The notes: generated by a model from the sequence alone, not told the origin. Shown: positions 1 to 6,383, numbered from the stretch's first letter. The stretch: DNA of 10,420 nt from an uncultured Alcanivoracaceae bacterium (GCA_937943665.1 CALEAR010000325.1:1-10420), one strand, 5' to 3'. Made by a program: numbers and translations.

Positions 1-754
1 TAGGCCCGAACTACAAATTCGCTTCGCGCCCTTAGATCCAGTGACCACAGTGGCTTTTATTGAAAACCGCACTCAGCTTCTACAGCAAGCTCAGGCATTA
101 AAACTAGCATCCCTTGGGCAGCTCACTGCCACCATTGCCCATGAAATTCGTAACCCTCTTAGCGCCATTAGCCATGCTTCCCAATTACTTGAAGAGGGCG
201 GGCTTCAGGAAGATGACAAACCCATGCTTCATATTATCCACCGCCATGTGGAACGCATTAATCGCATTGTGAGTGATGTGATGTCCGTTTCCCAAGGACG
301 CACCCCTGAGCCAGAACGCATTGAACTGAGCGCCTTCATCAAACAACTAATGCAACGGTGGGAAGAACAAGGTTTAGCCACCCACCGCATTCATATCCAA
401 ATACCTCACACTGAGTTTTATGTGAATTTTGATCAACACCAACTCGGCCAAGTATTGGAGAATCTGGTTGTTAATGCGTTAAAGTATAGTGATTCTACTG
501 TTACTATCAGCGCCAGTTATCAACCTGATGATATTCCGCAGGTAATAGTGAGTGATAAGGGGGAAGGGGTGCCAAAGGAACAAGAAAGTCGATTATTTGA
601 ACCATTTTACACCCTGGCCAAAGATGGCACAGGCCTAGGCCTCTTTCTATCACGGGAGCATTGTCAGGCAAACCAAGCTCGTCTTACGTATCAAAACAAT
701 GAGCCAGGTGCTAGCTTTGTTATCACCTTCTCACATCCAAACAAGCACTTATAA
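1..754 (+). CDS. pilS: PilS sensor histidine kinase, 3' part (cut by left edge)
   Basis: This is the C-terminal part of PilS, the inner-membrane histidine kinase that phosphorylates PilR and controls type IV pilin expression. The reading frame is open from base 2, so the gene begins outside the window and the GTG at 41 is internal. The visible start is the end of a PAS-like segment. The HisKA dimerisation helix follows, with the H-box HEIRNPL and its phospho-accepting His codon at 140-142. The HATPase domain has an N-box around 450-490 (QVLENLVVNALKYS), a G1 box (DKGEGVP) near 556-576, an F-box (LFEPFY) and a G2 box (GTGLGL) near 628-645. All kinase motifs look intact. The upstream transmembrane segments cannot be seen. 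The stop is 5 bp before pilR, so the two genes are almost certainly co-transcribed. Identity rests on the H-box context, which resembles Pseudomonas PilS, and on the adjoining pilR. Confidence 0.93.
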   Translation, partial: RPELQIRFAPLDPVTTVAFIENRTQLLQQAQALKLASLGQLTATIAHEIRNPLSAISHASQLLEEGGLQEDDKPMLHIIHRHVERINRIVSDVMSVSQGRTPEPERIELSAFIKQLMQRWEEQGLATHRIHIQIPHTEFYVNFDQHQLGQVLENLVVNALKYSDSTVTISASYQPDDIPQVIVSDKGEGVPKEQESRLFEPFYTLAKDGTGLGLFLSREHCQANQARLTYQNNEPGASFVITFSHPNKHL

Positions 755-759
755 GCCTT

Positions 760-2154
760 ATGAATAGCAACGCAAACAAAACCGTATTAGTAGTGGATGA
801 CGAAGAGGATTTACGCCATCTCATTAGCGTTACTCTACGCCGTATGGGTCTTACACCCATTTCAGTGGGTACCGTTGGCGAAGCTAAAACCGCCTTAACA
901 AAAAACGCCTTCCACCTATGCTTAACCGATATGAACCTACCCGATGGCAGTGGTATTGAGCTGGTGCAGCACATTAAACGCCACCACCCCTTCATTCCAG
1001 TGGCAATGATCACAGCTTACGGCAATATGGAAACCGCCACCCTAGCCATGAAAGAAGGGGCCTATGATTTTATTGCTAAGCCGGTTTCTTTGCCTCGGTT
1101 GCGCCATTTAGTGGAAGATGGCCTTAGCATTAACCAAGGCGCCAGCCTCACCAACATGCAACAGCTCGTGGGCCACTCCAAAGCCATTGAGGAACTCCGC
1201 AAGCATATTGATAAGTTTTCCCGCAGCCAAGCACCCGTATATATCGATGGTGAGCTTGGCACCGGCAAACAACGTTTAGCTAAACTTATTCATCAGGCTA
1301 GCGCAAGACGAGAGCAACCCTTTATTCACTTTAGCTGTGCAGGCTTTAGTGATAGCCAGTTAGAAATCGCTCTTTTTGGGCAATTGCAAATCATTAATGG
1401 TGAACGCGTTGAGGAAAAGGGGGCTATTTTAGCCGCCAATGGCGGCACTCTTTACCTCGAAGATGTGGATGAAATTCCCCTGAACCTACAACTGCAGCTA
1501 TTACGAGCCATTGAAGATAAAAGCTTACGCCCCAAAGGGCATTCCCAAGATCTTCCCTTTAACGTGCGCTTTATTAGCAGTAGCCTTCAGCCCCTTGCTC
1601 ACGCTGTGGCCGCACAACAATTCAGACAAGATCTCTATTATCGACTTAATGTGATAGAGCTCACCCTTCCCGCCTTGCGCCAGCGCCCAGAGGACATCCC
1701 TGCATTAGCTGATTACTACCTCAAGCAACTGGCGAGCTACTACCACGAAGAGCCCAAAAAACTTAACCATAAGGCCGAGGAGGCCTTGAAGTTATATAGT
1801 TTCCCAGGCAACTTGCAGGAGCTTGAAAATATTTTAGAGCGCGCTATTACCCTAGCTGACAGTGAGCACATTGATCCAAGGCACCTTAAACTACCCGAGC
1901 AGCAACCTACCCAAAGTGCCCCTGTTCAGACCACTAGGGCACCCCAAACAGAAGAAGCAGCGCCATCACAAACAAGTCGCCCTGCAGAACAATCCCTAGA
2001 AGATTATTTGCAAGAAATAGAAAAGCGCGAAATTCTTGCTGCGTTAGATAGCACCCTATGGAACCGCACTGCCGCCGCAAAACGATTAGGCATGTCTTTC
2101 CGCTCCTTACGCTATCGACTCAAAAAGTTAGGTATAGAACAGCAAGAGGATTAA
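760..2154 (+). CDS. pilR: PilR-type response regulator with degenerate sigma-54 ATPase domain
   Basis: This 464-residue NtrC-type regulator is the partner of PilS and is expected to act at the pilA promoter. The receiver domain (about 8-122) has the acidic pair D13/D14, phospho-acceptor D57, T85 and K107. The AAA+ domain (about 134-370) has a P-loop GELGTGKQ (164-171, K170 kept) and both likely arginine fingers (R289, R295 in FRQDLYYRLN). The GAFTGA loop is absent: after LFG (205-207) comes QLQIINGERVEEK (208-220), where PilR normally has a GSFTGA-containing loop. Walker B reads YLED (232-235), with the usual Asp-Glu order reversed. Sensor II is GNLQELEN, with Q353 where Arg is usual. A Gln/Pro/Thr-rich linker (about 380-410) leads to a very well conserved Fis-type helix-turn-helix (434-459, WNRTAAAKRLG...). 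The frame is intact, so this is not a simple pseudogene. Identity as PilR is firm from the ends and context; its ability to activate sigma-54 is doubtful. Confidence 0.93.
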   Translation: MNSNANKTVLVVDDEEDLRHLISVTLRRMGLTPISVGTVGEAKTALTKNAFHLCLTDMNLPDGSGIELVQHIKRHHPFIPVAMITAYGNMETATLAMKEGAYDFIAKPVSLPRLRHLVEDGLSINQGASLTNMQQLVGHSKAIEELRKHIDKFSRSQAPVYIDGELGTGKQRLAKLIHQASARREQPFIHFSCAGFSDSQLEIALFGQLQIINGERVEEKGAILAANGGTLYLEDVDEIPLNLQLQLLRAIEDKSLRPKGHSQDLPFNVRFISSSLQPLAHAVAAQQFRQDLYYRLNVIELTLPALRQRPEDIPALADYYLKQLASYYHEEPKKLNHKAEEALKLYSFPGNLQELENILERAITLADSEHIDPRHLKLPEQQPTQSAPVQTTRAPQTEEAAPSQTSRPAEQSLEDYLQEIEKREILAALDSTLWNRTAAAKRLGMSFRSLRYRLKKLGIEQQED

Positions 2155-2196
2155 AGGTTTTACGCACAGGGAAATAATGTTTTATCCATTGGTTCA

Positions 2197-2236
2197 TGCC
2201 CCCTAAGTGCCTAGGCTTAAGGACACACAGGGGGCA
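2197..2236 (+). promoter_or_regulatory. Hairpin burying the fimU ribosome binding site
   Basis: In the 86-bp gap between pilR and the fimU-like gene, TGCCCCCT (2197-2204) pairs perfectly with AGGGGGCA (2229-2236). Inside the 24-base loop, AAG (2205-2207) can pair with CTT (2216-2218), extending the structure. The 3' arm contains AGGGGG (2229-2234), the only good Shine-Dalgarno sequence for the ATG at 2241. The folded RNA would therefore hide it. No T-run follows, so it is not an intrinsic terminator for pilR. The pairing is read directly from the sequence; a role in translation control is inference. Confidence 0.45.
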
Positions 2237-2240
2237 AACC

Positions 2241-2729
2241 ATGAAAAACACCGGCGTTACCTTACTTGAACTGTTGATTACCTTAGCCATTGCGGCGATT
2301 TTACTCACCATCGCCGTGCCAAATTACCAGCGATTTATCACTCAACAGCAGCTGTCACATGCCTCGCAGCAACTGCTTTCTTTATTGTATTACGCGCGCC
2401 AACAGGCCACTTTAGAAGGCAGCATACGCGTGTGTGATGGAGAAATAGGATGTAATGATTTTCAACGCCCAGGTGCCATCGCGCTCTATACGGAAACCCC
2501 CAACGGCACTCTGCAACTGCACCGCTGGCAACCTTTTCATCCTCACATTAGCGTGCAGTGGCGACGTTTTAGAGGAGATCATTTATATTTTAATGCCCAA
2601 GGCCGCAGCGTGTTTTCTAATGGTCACTTCTTATTGTGTCATGAGCGTTCATCGCGATTAGCACACAAGGTGGTATTGAATTGGAGTGGACGGGCCCGCA
2701 TCGAAACCACTGACACACAAAATTGTTAA
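2241..2729 (+). CDS. fimU: GspH/FimT-family minor pilin (FimU/FimT-like)
   Basis: This is a minor type IV pilin of the FimU/FimT/GspH family, part of the pilus-priming complex at the inner membrane. The start is placed at 2241 because it gives a short class III prepilin leader (MKNTG) directly before the hydrophobic helix VTLLELLITLAIAAILLTIA, and because AGGGGG lies 6 bases upstream. PilD would cleave after G5; the mature protein has Val instead of Phe at +1 and the expected Glu at +5. The precursor is 162 residues. The C-terminal domain has the family's beta-strand pattern and a final motif (KVVLNWSGRARI) typical of GspH/FimT proteins. Four cysteines lie outside the helix. FimU and FimT cannot be told apart here; the single copy near other minor pilins favours FimU. 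It faces the pilVWXE genes rather than leading them, and ends 1 bp from pilE. Confidence 0.85.
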   Translation: MKNTGVTLLELLITLAIAAILLTIAVPNYQRFITQQQLSHASQQLLSLLYYARQQATLEGSIRVCDGEIGCNDFQRPGAIALYTETPNGTLQLHRWQPFHPHISVQWRRFRGDHLYFNAQGRSVFSNGHFLLCHERSSRLAHKVVLNWSGRARIETTDTQNC

Positions 2730-2730
2730 C

Positions 2731-3117
2731 TTACCAATGCTCTCGCTGTTGCGGCACACAAGAGGCATCTTGCTCAGGATGATGACAACTAAAGCCCCGT
2801 GAATCCACCCCTAAGCTACCTGTGCCTCGCATTATGCCTTGAGGCACTGCCTGCACTAGCCAAATGGCAAACCCCGTTTCCTCATTGCTTAAACGCTGCG
2901 TGCTAAAACGATAATAAGCAGAATCATAAGCAGCACTAGCACTGGGGTTGTTGGTGCGCTCCACTTCATTGAGCAGCGCGAGTAAATCCACCTTAGCCGC
3001 ACCTTGTCGAGAACGAATCACATGGGATTGATACTGATTAATTGCCAATGCAGAAAGTATGGCCACTATGGCCAGTGCGATACAAATTTCCATCAAGGTG
3101 AAGCCTCGTTCCACCAT
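2731..3117 (-). CDS. pilE: PilE-type minor pilin
   Basis: This 128-residue minor pilin is the last gene of the minus-strand pilVWXE group. The start at 3117 gives the leader MVERG followed by FTLMEICIALAIVAILSALA, a textbook prepilin junction with Phe at +1 and Glu at +5. A strong AGGAGG at 3125-3130 supports it. The longer upstream frame would add 26 residues before the leader and is rejected. The helix ends in NQYQSHVIRSRQ, as in PilA/PilE proteins. The C-terminal region has a short Cys-bounded segment (SCHHPEQDASC) like the C-terminal disulfide loop of PilE pilins. In Pseudomonas, PilE links the priming complex to the major pilin. Its start overlaps the end of pilX by 25 bp, so pilY1 and pilY2, which precede pilE in Pseudomonas, are missing from this position. 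Confidence 0.87.
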   Translation of the reverse strand: MVERGFTLMEICIALAIVAILSALAINQYQSHVIRSRQGAAKVDLLALLNEVERTNNPSASAAYDSAYYRFSTQRLSNEETGFAIWLVQAVPQGIMRGTGSLGVDSRGFSCHHPEQDASCVPQQREHW

Positions 3118-3629
3118 GCTTCCACCTCCTCGTTGCGCCATTGCCCGGTTACCGGATGACGTAGCTGATACCAACGTTGCGATCGTGACTGCCAACCAGC
3201 ATCCTCATCTTGCACAAGCTGCATGCCCAAGGCCCATAACTGCTGATTCGCCACCCCCTCTTCCATGGGCTGTGCAATAAGCGTTAACTCACTTTCAGTC
3301 AGCTGCTGATGTTGCCAAAACCACCACACACGAGCCGTTTCGGAAGCATGCACTTGGCACACTCCTCCTTGGTTAACAAAGGCAAATGAAAAACAGGCTT
3401 GTGATAACTCTTCCTCACTGGGAGGCCAGAGGCTAGCCCAATACTCCCATTGGGGCTGATAAGCTAGTAATAACTCCAAAGCGTTCAATTCCCTTGCGGA
3501 TACCGCAGAGGCCACACGCTCCGAACGCACCCATAAACCATGGGCCTTGAGCCCCACCGTGGATAAGCCTGCTAACAACAGCAGAACCACAAGCACAAAC
3601 AATAAAATAGCACCCCCCTGCTTACCCAT
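3093..3629 (-). CDS. pilX: PilX-like minor pilin
   Basis: This 178-residue protein is assigned to PilX from its place between pilW and pilE and from its N-terminus. A short polar leader (MGKQGG) precedes a strongly hydrophobic helix (AILLFVLVVLLLLAGLSTVG), as in PilX N-terminal domains. No Glu is present at +5 whichever Gly is the cleavage site. In the related secretion system, GspK also lacks this Glu and sits at the pseudopilus tip, so a tip position is plausible. The rest is Trp- and Gln-rich (several WW/WF pairs) with two cysteines (FSFAFVNQGGVC region), and shows no further motif I recognise. AGGAG lies 8 bases before the ATG. The start overlaps the pilW stop by 8 bp and the end overlaps pilE by 25 bp. 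The assignment depends more on context than on sequence. Confidence 0.72.
   Translation of the reverse strand: MGKQGGAILLFVLVVLLLLAGLSTVGLKAHGLWVRSERVASAVSARELNALELLLAYQPQWEYWASLWPPSEEELSQACFSFAFVNQGGVCQVHASETARVWWFWQHQQLTESELTLIAQPMEEGVANQQLWALGMQLVQDEDAGWQSRSQRWYQLRHPVTGQWRNEEVEAWWNEASP
3122..3130 (-). promoter_or_regulatory. pilE ribosome binding site inside pilX
   Basis: On the minus strand AGGAGGTGG reads toward the ATG at 3117, with the AGGAGG core ending 7 bases before it. It lies within the last codons of pilX. It decides the pilE start in favour of 3117 over the upstream in-frame codon at 3195, and suggests pilE has its own efficient initiation despite the 25-bp overlap. Confidence 0.75.
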
Positions 3630-4317
3630 TGAATAAGCTCCTGTGCAAAAAGAAGCGCTGATAAATACCTTCCTCAGGGAGATGGTGCACTAGCCCAAAC
3701 ATATCCATATAAGAAAAAGCCATGGGATAGCGAGGTTTGGTATCGGGATGTTTTAAAATAAATAATAGGCTCACCGCCAACGCTTGCATGGAATCGGGCA
3801 ACCTTTCAGGGGCATAAACGCCATAGCTTCCTTCCTCTACGGATTTTGCAAGCACCACGGCTTGAAAATGCTCAACCCCGCGCACCAGCTCCGCCTCTTC
3901 CCAAGTGCCCCGTGCAAAAGCACGACAATACAAGGCAGGAATACCTTCACTATTAGCACGCACATAGTATTGGTTAATCACCACTTCCATGGTCTCTAAT
4001 GTGCGACCTAAACAATCGGTCACATCTTGACTAGTGAAGGTAAGCACACTGTTGTCTTCATTAAGATTGCCTTCCCTGGCACGTGGATTATCCACCGCAA
4101 GTAAAGGAGTAGGCACCCCTATACCTGCTTGGGTAATTTCATCCTGAAATACCCTTAACACGAGCTGCCCATCCTCTTGCAGCTGTTGTAATGCCATTTG
4201 TTCACGCCAAGCGCTTTGTTGTTGCCATAGCAGTGAAAAAGCCATCAGCGATAACAGGCTAGCAAGGAGAAGGCCCACCATTAACTCCACCAAGCTTAGC
4301 CCTTGCTGCTTATCCAT
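3622..4317 (-). CDS. pilW: PilW minor pilin
   Basis: This 231-residue prepilin is PilW, a component of the minor-pilin priming complex and the likely counterpart of GspJ. The leader MDKQQG is followed by LSLVELMVGLLLASLLSLMA, with Leu at +1 and the required Glu at +5, and PilD cleavage after G6. Features typical of PilW follow the helix: a region predicting the EDGQLVLRVFQDEITQAGIG pattern at about 48-67, and a segment around 85-105 reading VLTFTSQDVTDCLG, close to the PilW pattern in which a DCLG-type turn follows a beta strand. Two cysteines (DCLG and YCRA) may form the disulfide. The start overlaps the pilV stop by 8 bp, and a GAGGG sequence lies a few bases upstream. It is somewhat shorter than the Pseudomonas protein. 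Confidence 0.87.
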   Translation of the reverse strand: MDKQQGLSLVELMVGLLLASLLSLMAFSLLWQQQSAWREQMALQQLQEDGQLVLRVFQDEITQAGIGVPTPLLAVDNPRAREGNLNEDNSVLTFTSQDVTDCLGRTLETMEVVINQYYVRANSEGIPALYCRAFARGTWEEAELVRGVEHFQAVVLAKSVEEGSYGVYAPERLPDSMQALAVSLLFILKHPDTKPRYPMAFSYMDMFGLVHHLPEEGIYQRFFLHRSLFNG

Positions 4318-4774
4318 GTCGCCCTCGTGGCAAGACCTTCATAAAGCAATGGCCCTCCCCTAGGCGGCACTGTTGGGCAGTGACACGTGAGTTGGCCATC
4401 ACCAAACACATGGCTTCGCCGCAGGGTTTTATGAGCACAGAAACCTCTGGCAAGGTCTGGCGTAGCAAATCGCAAAACCGCTGCTGCTGCCAGGTTTGTA
4501 CGTCCTGGAAATTGCATTGCGCCGAATCACAAGGGGGAACGAGCGCCTCTTGCTCACACAAGTGCCCCGCTCCCAACTGAGACTGAGGCCCTAAGCTTTG
4601 CCAGTGCGCGAACACCTCAAACCAGTGTTGCGCCTGCCAGCGCCATAATGTTTGTTGTTGTACAAACTGTGTTTCTTGCTGCACCATGGCCATGCCCACG
4701 CCTGCTACCATAAGCAAGGCCAACGCCACAAGTACCTCAATAAAGCTACTACCCTGCTGTGTATAAGCGTCCAT
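4310..4774 (-). CDS. pilV: PilV minor pilin
   Basis: This 154-residue prepilin is PilV, first gene of the pilVWXE group. The leader MDAYTQQG precedes SSFIEVLVALALLMVAGVGM, with Glu at +5 and Ser at +1 instead of Phe. AGGAGG (4780-4785) lies 5 bases before the ATG. The middle of the protein has the PilV hallmark of two close cysteines followed by an aromatic helix and a Leu-Pro turn (PPCDSAQCNFQDVQTWQQQ, then LLRQTLPEVSVLI). There are eight cysteines in all, which is many for a protein this short and suggests several disulfides in the periplasmic domain. PilV resembles GspI and partners PilW and PilX in the priming complex. It is preceded by a 172-bp gap that probably carries the promoter of the group. 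Confidence 0.87.
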   Translation of the reverse strand: MDAYTQQGSSFIEVLVALALLMVAGVGMAMVQQETQFVQQQTLWRWQAQHWFEVFAHWQSLGPQSQLGAGHLCEQEALVPPCDSAQCNFQDVQTWQQQRFCDLLRQTLPEVSVLIKPCGEAMCLVMANSRVTAQQCRLGEGHCFMKVLPRGRHG

Positions 4775-4779
4775 GCCTT

Positions 4780-4785
4780 CCTCCT
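4780..4785 (-). promoter_or_regulatory. pilV ribosome binding site
   Basis: AGGAGG reads on the minus strand 5 bases before the pilV ATG. It is a full consensus match, and indicates independent translation initiation for the first gene of the minor-pilin group. Confidence 0.75.
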
Positions 4786-4877
4786 TCTGGTTATGTAGTA
4801 ACCATACAGGGCAAAAGACAACGGGAGTTCACACAGTTAACTCAATGGATATAACAAGAAAGTAAAATCAAGGGGAT

Positions 4878-4893
4878 AGCCATCAAACGGCCA
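4878..4893 (-). promoter_or_regulatory. Tentative sigma-54-type promoter upstream of pilV
   Basis: On the minus strand TGGCCGTTTGATGGCT has the -24/-12 arrangement of sigma-54 promoters: GG, ten bases, then GC. TGGC matches the -24 element fully; the -12 element is TGGCT against the expected TTGCA or TTGCT. It would place transcription start roughly 90 bases before the pilV ATG. No good sigma-70 -35/-10 pair with 16-18 bp spacing was found in the same gap. A match of this size can arise by chance, so this is a candidate only. Confidence 0.25.
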
Positions 4894-4909
4894 TTTGCAT
4901 CGTGCTTTT

Positions 4910-4939
4910 TGCGCCCAAGCTTACAAATACTTGGGCGCA
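4910..4939 (-). other. Perfect 10-bp inverted repeat just after ispH
   Basis: TGCGCCCAAG (4910-4919) pairs perfectly with CTTGGGCGCA (4930-4939) around a 10-base loop. It starts 7 bases past the ispH stop. It sits where a terminator for the ribF-ispH group would be expected. In the ispH transcript, however, the stem is followed by an A-rich run and not by U residues, so it does not fit an intrinsic terminator in that direction. It may be an mRNA 3'-end stabiliser, a processing or attenuation site, or a binding site. Confidence 0.55.
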
Positions 4940-4946
4940 TACTCAC

Positions 4947-5891
4947 TTATTCATTAGCCAAGCGGAGTTCTCGAGGCAAGGTGAATCGAATATTTTCCTC
5001 TCGCCCCTCCAGCTCTTGTGCAGTGGTTCCGCCAAGTTCGCGTAAACGCTCCACCACTTGACGCACTAGAATCTCGGGGGCGCTAGCACCAGCGGTAACT
5101 CCCACTGCCTTCACATTTTCTAGCCACTGTGGATTAATTTCCTCAGGACCATCAATCAAAAACGAGGGAGTGCCACACCGCTCCGCCAACTCGCGCAGGC
5201 GATTAGAATTAGAACTATTGGGGCTGCCCACCACTAATACCAATTGGCACTCCAAGGCCAACTGACGCACTGCATCTTGGCGATTAGTGGTGGCATAGCA
5301 AATATCTTCTTTACGAGGGCCACGAATATTGGGGAATTTTTTCCGCAAGGCATCAATGATTTTAGCCGTATCCTCCACCGATAACGTGGTTTGCGTAACA
5401 TAAGTGAGGTTATCTGGGTCCTTCACCTGTAGCGCTTCCACATCTGCCTCATCCTCCACCAAGTAAATGGCGCCTCCTTGGCTGGTGTCATACTGGCCCA
5501 TGGTACCTTCAACCTCAGGGTGCCCCGCATGGCCAATAAGGATACTCTCACTCCCTTGGCGGCTATAACGGATCACTTCCATATGCACTTTTGTTACCAA
5601 GGGACAAGTGGCATCAAATACTTTCAAATCACGGCGTTTGGCTTCGTCTTGCACCGCTTTTGAAACCCCGTGGGCGGAAAAAATCACAATGGCATCATCG
5701 GGCACCTCGTGAAGCTCTTGCACAAATACAGCGCCACGCTCACGTAAATCAGCCACCACGAATTTGTTATGCACCACCTCATGGCGCACATACACAGGGG
5801 CACCAAACACCTCAAGAGCGCGATTTACAATATCAATGGCTCTGTCCACGCCAGCACAGAAGCCACGAGGGTTGGCCAAACGAATTTCCAT
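4947..5891 (-). CDS. ispH: 4-hydroxy-3-methylbut-2-enyl diphosphate reductase
   Basis: IspH (LytB) is the cytoplasmic [4Fe-4S] enzyme of the last step of the MEP pathway, reducing HMBPP to IPP and DMAPP. At 314 residues it has normal length. The three cluster-binding cysteines are present at C12 (RGFCAGV), C96 (ATCPLV) and C198 ([11 protein letters not shown]). The active-site residues are also visible: H41 (VVHNKFV), H74 (SAHGV), H124 and catalytic E126 (HAGHPEVEG), T168, the S226/N228 pair (SPNSSNSN) and S270 (AGASAP). The start gives the family's usual first residues, [15 protein letters not shown] lies a few bases upstream, in the 21-bp gap after fkpB. It is the last gene of the housekeeping group before the pilus genes. 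Confidence 0.97.
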   Translation of the reverse strand: MEIRLANPRGFCAGVDRAIDIVNRALEVFGAPVYVRHEVVHNKFVVADLRERGAVFVQELHEVPDDAIVIFSAHGVSKAVQDEAKRRDLKVFDATCPLVTKVHMEVIRYSRQGSESILIGHAGHPEVEGTMGQYDTSQGGAIYLVEDEADVEALQVKDPDNLTYVTQTTLSVEDTAKIIDALRKKFPNIRGPRKEDICYATTNRQDAVRQLALECQLVLVVGSPNSSNSNRLRELAERCGTPSFLIDGPEEINPQWLENVKAVGVTAGASAPEILVRQVVERLRELGGTTAQELEGREENIRFTLPRELRLANE

Positions 5892-5912
5892 GATTGCACC
5901 TATGTTAATTAA

Positions 5913-6383
5913 TTAGCGAAGCTCAACGATTTGTTCCACCGCCGCATGCTTCACCTCAATGATTTCCACCTCAAAGGTTAAATCGCGACCGGCCAAGGGG
6001 TGGTTAAAATCCACTGTCACCCATTCATCATCCACAGCAGTGATCACCCCTGGCAATTCAGATTTGGCCGCATCTTCAAATTGCATTACCACGCCAGGTG
6101 CCAATACCTCTTGATCAGGGAAAGTATCACGCCTAAAGTGCTGAATATTCTCAGGGTTAGGCTCACCAAACCCTTCCTCAGCACTAATATAAACACTGCG
6201 TTTATCTCCGGCTTTAAGCCCCAATAAAGAGCGTTCAAAGTTTTCAGGTAAAGATTCATCGCCCCACACAAAGGTGGCGGGCTCTTTACCAAAAGTGGAA
6301 TCTATTTCCTCTCCACTGATTAAACGCACAGCAAAATGTAAGGTAATTTCTTTCTGCGGTCCTACGGTTAGCACATCACTCAC
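5913..6383 (-). CDS. fkpB: FKBP-type peptidyl-prolyl isomerase, SlpA type
   Basis: This 156-residue protein is FkpB (SlpA), a cytoplasmic peptidyl-prolyl cis-trans isomerase and chaperone of the FKBP family. The FKBP fold begins with the strand LHFAVRL and the GEEIDSTFGKEPATFVWGDE stretch (24-43). The IF chaperone insert follows at about 68-120, around the GFGEPNPENIQHF segment (71-83). The FKBP domain resumes with DFNHPLAGRDLTFEVEIIEV (125-144), a motif diagnostic of SlpA-type proteins. The start codon is GTG (6381-6383); it is accepted because AAGGAGG (6390-6396) lies exactly 6 bases upstream and the protein then has the usual N-terminus. The gene overlaps the lspA stop by 8 bp. Its place between lspA and ispH is conserved in gammaproteobacteria. 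Confidence 0.94.
   Translation of the reverse strand: MSDVLTVGPQKEITLHFAVRLISGEEIDSTFGKEPATFVWGDESLPENFERSLLGLKAGDKRSVYISAEEGFGEPNPENIQHFRRDTFPDQEVLAPGVVMQFEDAAKSELPGVITAVDDEWVTVDFNHPLAGRDLTFEVEIIEVKHAAVEQIVELR

Noticed and set aside
41..43. GTG as the start of pilS
   Set aside because: The frame is open to the left edge and the upstream residues continue a PAS-like region, so the gene is cut by the window and does not begin here.
1371..1440. A compensated frameshift as the cause of the missing GAFTGA loop in pilR
   Set aside because: The other frames across this stretch do not encode a GSFTGA-like sequence, and the flanking motifs LFG and NGGTL are in one continuous frame. A pair of frameshifts does not explain the change.
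2189..2217. A sigma-70 promoter (TTGGTT, 17 bases, TAGGCT) before fimU
   Set aside because: Each hexamer matches the consensus at only about half the positions, which is expected by chance.
2196..2240. An upstream in-frame ATG for the fimU-like gene
   Set aside because: It would add 15 residues before a prepilin leader that is already complete at 2241, and it has no ribosome binding site.
3118..3195. A longer PilE starting at 3195
   Set aside because: The extra 26 residues would precede the prepilin leader, and the strong AGGAGG points to 3117.
5591..5893. A 100-residue frame antisense to ispH, and similar antisense frames over pilR, pilW, pilV and ileS
   Set aside because: They lie entirely within well-supported genes on the other strand, lack ribosome binding sites and show no recognisable domains.
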